A stretch of DNA of 50,679 bases from NCBI RefSeq assembly GCF_001083785.1, contig NZ_LAVL01000053.1, forward strand, positions 1-50,679. The letters are read 5' to 3'. The notes beneath the pieces were generated by a model. The model did not search any database, was not told where the DNA came from, and saw nothing but the letters and a program-made list of their open reading frames with translations. This document shows, piece by piece, positions 48,107-50,679 of this stretch. The stretch comes from Nonomuraea sp. SBT364. Its GTDB lineage: Bacteria > Actinomycetota > Actinomycetes > Streptosporangiales > Streptosporangiaceae. A program made the position numbers and the translations under genes. The number at the start of each line of letters is the position of its first letter. The stretch's first letter is position 1.

Positions 48107-48137
48107 TGGCCGTCCGGGAGGTGTAGCTTGCCGGGAG

Positions 48138-48157
48138 GATCGCCTCCTGAGGCGATC
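48138..48157. terminator. Perfect 8-bp stem hairpin at the cassette edge
   Basis: GATCGCCT (48138-48145) and AGGCGATC (48150-48157) form a perfect stem with a CCTG loop. Just before it CCGGGAGG occurs twice (48114-48121 and 48131-48138). It lies between repeat copy A and the first cassette gene. It may be a terminator or a protein-binding site. Confidence 0.5.
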
Positions 48158-48195
48158 ACGGTGTGGCTCTGCGACGGTTGGGGCGTTGATCGGCT

Positions 48196-48762
48196 GTGTT
48201 CGAGCCTCCTAGGCAGTCCAGGCGCGCGGCGCTGATGATGATCGCGTCCGTCGTGGGCGCGATCCTCTCGCTGGTTGCGACACTGGTGGCCTCCTATGTC
48301 GCGGCGAACGTGCCCCGGACCGGAACGTCGACCCCTCCTACCAGCTCCGCCGTACCGACCGCGTTTCCCGCCCTCCCCCTGACCGTCCTGGTTCCGCTCG
48401 GAGACAGTGATCCCTTCCACTCCGTGGGGCCCATCACGATGGGGAGCACCCGCTACAGGGACGCCGTGATCTTGCAGGTGGGGAACAAGGCGGGCGGCAC
48501 TTCCCTCCGCTACGACCTCGGCGGCCGCTACACGCGGCTGTTGGCCACGGCCGGGCTGGGCGACGAGGCGCCGACGGACACGGTCGTGACCCTGAGCCTG
48601 GCGGTGGACGGCAAGACCGTCATGGAAAGAAGGATCGGGGTCGGGCAGACCGTGCCGGTGAGCATCGCGATCACCGGAGGCGCCCGCCTGGAGATCACCG
48701 CCAAGGCGCCCGGTGCGGACTGCTGCGTTTCCGTGGGGCTGGCCGACCCGGTGCTGACGTGA
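48196..48762 (+). CDS. Membrane-anchored protein with NPCBM/NEW2-like domain
   Basis: A 188-residue protein. One N-terminal membrane helix (~14-37, MMIASVVGAILSLVATLVAS), a Thr/Ser/Pro linker (TSTPPTSSAVP), then a beta-rich domain (~75-188) whose pattern LRYDLGGRYTRLLATAGLGD and LSLAVDGKTVMERRIGVGQT fits NPCBM/NEW2 galactose-binding-like domains. It should lie outside the cell, facing glycans or wall polymer. The GTG start at 48196 has no clear ribosome binding site. The stop overlaps the next gene as GTGA. Codon use is less GC-biased than in surrounding genes. Confidence 0.75.
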   Translation: MFEPPRQSRRAALMMIASVVGAILSLVATLVASYVAANVPRTGTSTPPTSSAVPTAFPALPLTVLVPLGDSDPFHSVGPITMGSTRYRDAVILQVGNKAGGTSLRYDLGGRYTRLLATAGLGDEAPTDTVVTLSLAVDGKTVMERRIGVGQTVPVSIAITGGARLEITAKAPGADCCVSVGLADPVLT

Positions 48763-49637
48763 CGGCACCGGCGCCGGGGCAGGAGCCCGGCAACAGGCTC
48801 GCCACCCTTGAGCTGATCGCGACGATCGTCGCGCCGTTATCCCTGGCCATCGCCCTCCTCTACTACTTCGGCCTGATGCGCTCGGCGTCGTTCTATGCCT
48901 ATTTCGGGGTGGAGGAATCCGCCCTCGGGTTCACCACCGTCGACTACGTCAGGCAGAGCATCGACGTGCTCGCCAGTCCACTCATCATCTTCGGTGGGGC
49001 GACGCTGGCGCTCCTGATCATCCATGCCGGGTTCAACCGGGTGGCCACCGACGACACCGTGTCCAGCGGGACCATGATGAAGCGGATCGTGGGAGTGGGG
49101 ACCGTCTCCGCGAGCCTGGTCCTGGCGGCGATCGTGCTGCCGTGGCCCCTCTACCTGCAGTTCCCGCTGATCGCCATCGGGCTGGTGCTCCTGGAGTATC
49201 TGGCGGCGATGATCGATACCTATCGGGCGAAAGTCGGCAAGTATCGATTCTTCATCGGGTTTCCTCTCGGCATCAGAAGAGGGCTGGCGGCGCTGGTCGT
49301 GGCGGTGCTCCTGCTCGTGATGAGCGCCGACGTGGCCAAGAGACAAGGGCAGGAGCTCGCCCGGGACTTCCTGGCGAACACCGCCAAGATGCCGTACGTC
49401 ACTGTCTACAGCGAGAAGGAGTTGCAGATCTCCGGTCCCGGCGTGCAGGCGTTCAACCTGGATCAGCTGAAATACAAGAACGCCGCGTACCACTACCGGT
49501 ACACGGGGCTGCGCCTGCTCGCCCGGCCGCCGAAGAAATGGGTGATCCTGCCCGCCGGATGGACCAGGAACGAGATGCGGGCCTTCGTCCTGGAGGACTC
49601 CAAGGCCATGCGGGTCGACTTCGGAGCGGTGAGATAG
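48759..49637 (+). CDS. Multipass membrane protein with C-terminal soluble domain, unknown
   Basis: A 292-residue protein, GTG start overlapping the previous stop. About five hydrophobic segments (~19-38, 73-92, 110-133, 135-152, 173-190), followed by a ~100-residue soluble region (SGPGVQAFNLDQLKYKN, YTGLRLLARPPKKWVILPAG). No family recognised. The coupled translation with the NPCBM-like protein suggests a two-part envelope complex, one part reading the outside and one in the membrane. Codon use is less biased than in neighbours (runs with AAA, TAT, AGA, GAT codons). Its stop ends directly at prs copy B. Confidence 0.75.
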   Translation: MTAPAPGQEPGNRLATLELIATIVAPLSLAIALLYYFGLMRSASFYAYFGVEESALGFTTVDYVRQSIDVLASPLIIFGGATLALLIIHAGFNRVATDDTVSSGTMMKRIVGVGTVSASLVLAAIVLPWPLYLQFPLIAIGLVLLEYLAAMIDTYRAKVGKYRFFIGFPLGIRRGLAALVVAVLLLVMSADVAKRQGQELARDFLANTAKMPYVTVYSEKELQISGPGVQAFNLDQLKYKNAAYHYRYTGLRLLARPPKKWVILPAGWTRNEMRAFVLEDSKAMRVDFGAVR

Positions 49638-49680
49638 TCAGGATGTGCTGAACAGGGCGCTGACCGATTCGCCGTAGTGG
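49638..49680. repeat. 43-bp prs 3' end (copy B, functional)
   Basis: The last 13 codons and stop of prs; repeated with two synonymous differences at 48064-48106. The minus-strand stop is at 49638, one base after the plus-strand stop of the membrane protein. Confidence 0.92.
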
Positions 49681-50576
49681 ATGCGGCGCATGGCCTCGGC
49701 CAGGGCGGGGGCGACCGACAGGACGGTGAGCTTGTCGCTCGGCTTGGGCGGCGGGACCGTGTTGGTGCAGACGATCTCCTCCACCTCCGGCAGCGCGCTG
49801 AGCCGCTCGATCGAGCCGTCCGCGAACAGGCCGTGGGTGCAGGCGACGCGCACCGAGTTGACGCCCCGCTCGCGGAGGCGGTCGAGCAGTTCGATGACCG
49901 TGCTGCCCTTGGCGATCTCGTCGTCCAGGATGATCACGTCCTTGCCGGCGACGTCGCCGATGACGGAGCTGATCACCACCCGGTCGTCGGGGAAGCGCTG
50001 CTTGGCGCCCATCGCCACGTCGGCGCCCAGCAGGCGGGCGAAGTGCGCGGCCTCCTTGGCGTTGCCCAGGTCGGGGGAGACCACGACGGTGTTGGACAGG
50101 TCGTACTGCCGGAAGTGCGCGGCCAGTTCGCGCAGCGCGTGCAGGTGGTCGACGGGGACGCTGAAGAAGCCGTGCACCTGCGGGGAGTGCAGCGTCATCG
50201 CCAGCACCCGGCCGGCGCCGGCGGCCACCATCAGGTCGGCGACCAGCCGCGCGCCGATGGAGATGCGTGGCGCGTCCTTCTTGTCGGAGCGCGCGTAGGC
50301 GTAGTGCGGCATCACCACGGTCGTCCTGGCAGCGGAGGCGCCCCGGGCGGCGTCGAGCATGAGCAGCAGCTCGACCAGGTGCTCCTGGGTGGGCGGCACG
50401 AGTGGCTGGATCAGGAAGACGTCACGCTCGCGGCAGTTGGCCTGGAGCTGGACCTCGATGACGTCGTTGGCGAAGCGGTCGATCTTGACGGGGTGGAGGG
50501 GAGTGCCGAGCTGGGCGCAGATCTCCTCGGCCAGCTGGGGGTGGGCGCTGCCGCTGAATACCGTGATGTCTCGCAC
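49638..50576 (-). CDS. prs: Ribose-phosphate pyrophosphokinase (PRPP synthase)
   Basis: Makes PRPP from ribose-5-phosphate and ATP for nucleotide, His and Trp synthesis. The 312-residue product is normal for class I. The N-terminal domain has FSGSAHPQLAEEI and RFANDVIEVQLQANCRERDV (ATP/ribose-5-phosphate regions), YARSDKKDAPRISIGARLVA is the flexible loop and regulatory region, and the PRPP-binding loop reads DDEIAKGST where most have DDM(I/V)DT(A/G)GT. The substitution suggests a second, divergent actinomycete paralogue. GTG 50576 has TAGGGT shortly upstream and may be leaderless. The last 43 bases are repeated at 48064. Confidence 0.94.
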   Translation of the reverse strand: MRDITVFSGSAHPQLAEEICAQLGTPLHPVKIDRFANDVIEVQLQANCRERDVFLIQPLVPPTQEHLVELLLMLDAARGASAARTTVVMPHYAYARSDKKDAPRISIGARLVADLMVAAGAGRVLAMTLHSPQVHGFFSVPVDHLHALRELAAHFRQYDLSNTVVVSPDLGNAKEAAHFARLLGADVAMGAKQRFPDDRVVISSVIGDVAGKDVIILDDEIAKGSTVIELLDRLRERGVNSVRVACTHGLFADGSIERLSALPEVEEIVCTNTVPPPKPSDKLTVLSVAPALAEAMRRIHYGESVSALFSTS

Positions 50577-50594
50577 GATTCCCAGACCCTATCG

Positions 50595-50679
50595 TCAGGC
50601 CAGGAGGTCCGGGGTGAGCGAGCCCAGGTCGTCGACGACGCGCCAGGCCAGGGCCAGCGCGTCGGGGGCGGGCGGGTAG
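50595..50679 (-). CDS. C-terminal end of an unknown protein (cut by window edge)
   Basis: The minus-strand frame is open from the window end to TGA at 50595-50597 and gives about 27 residues ending DDLGSLTPDLLA. Codon bias is strong. Too little is present to name it. It lies 18 bases upstream of the prs start and could share its transcript. Confidence 0.55.
   Translation of the reverse strand, partial: YPPAPDALALAWRVVDDLGSLTPDLLA

Larger units (their letters stand above)
48064..49680. mobile_element. Candidate inserted two-gene cassette bounded by prs 3'-end direct repeats
   Basis: The direct repeats at 48064-48106 and 49638-49680 bracket two genes, an NPCBM-like membrane-anchored protein and a multipass membrane protein, and an upstream hairpin. 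Copy B forms the real end of prs; copy A is a loose relic. That is the pattern expected when an element integrates at a gene's 3' end and restores it. The cassette genes use less GC-biased codons than their neighbours. There is no integrase, relaxase or transposase within the 1.6 kb, so mobility would depend on help in trans or be historical. Duplication of the prs end by another route is possible. Confidence 0.5.

Noticed and set aside
48107..49637. An integrase, transposase or relaxase inside the prs-flanked cassette
   Set aside because: All frames were considered; only the two membrane-associated genes have supported coding bias, and no recombinase motif is visible.

Overview
This window is chromosomal DNA from a high-GC actinomycete. 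Third codon positions are almost all G or C, GTG and TTG starts are common, 4-base ATGA/GTGA gene overlaps abound, and several genes look leaderless. A mycothiol-type DinB/MDMPI enzyme, a PspC protein and long LuxR-AAA and ROK regulators fit an actinomycete; the style suggests Streptosporangiales (Nonomuraea-like), but that is inference. I see no rRNA, tRNA, CRISPR array, insertion sequence, transposase or integrase.

Left part (1-5650): the end of an unknown gene, murB, a probable yybP-ykoY manganese riboswitch in front of a TMEM165/GDT1-type membrane transporter that starts with TTG, a large LuxR-AAA regulator, and a 48-residue gene with a good ribosome binding site. Accessory carbohydrate/sulfur block (6580-17958): after deoC come a GlxA-type AraC regulator with a divergent quinone-type oxidoreductase, then a minus-strand cluster of sulfonate/nitrate-type ABC genes, a sulfatase and two very similar ROK regulators, with a divergent secreted GH20 hexosaminidase. 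Two aldehyde dehydrogenase genes follow, the second lacking its catalytic half.

Middle (20559-39000): an amidase; an SPFH membrane protein coupled to a 55-residue ribbon-helix-helix protein, with a nested 28-bp dyad in the divergent promoter towards a threonine-synthase-like PLP enzyme; hrpB; an ArsR/MFS pair around an inverted repeat; uppP; an ECF sigma factor with its probable membrane partner behind a perfect 27-bp tandem repeat; an AraC/NmrA pair; lipB; an APC permease behind a GntR-like operator; a PfpI protein; and an ABC-F protein.

Right part (39082-50679): a five-gene oligopeptide ABC operon with ATGA overlaps at all four junctions, whose binding protein ends in a membrane anchor; an NmrA-like reductase behind an 8-8-8 inverted repeat; an MDMPI enzyme; a nucleotidyltransferase; an SDR; and prs, a PRPP synthase. 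The most interesting structure is here. A 43-bp copy of the 3' end of prs (41/43 identical, both differences synonymous) lies 1,574 bp away in direct orientation. The two copies bracket a two-gene cassette, a membrane-anchored NPCBM-like protein plus a multipass membrane protein, of less GC-biased codon use. It looks like cargo inserted at the prs 3' end with the gene end restored, but there is no recombinase inside.
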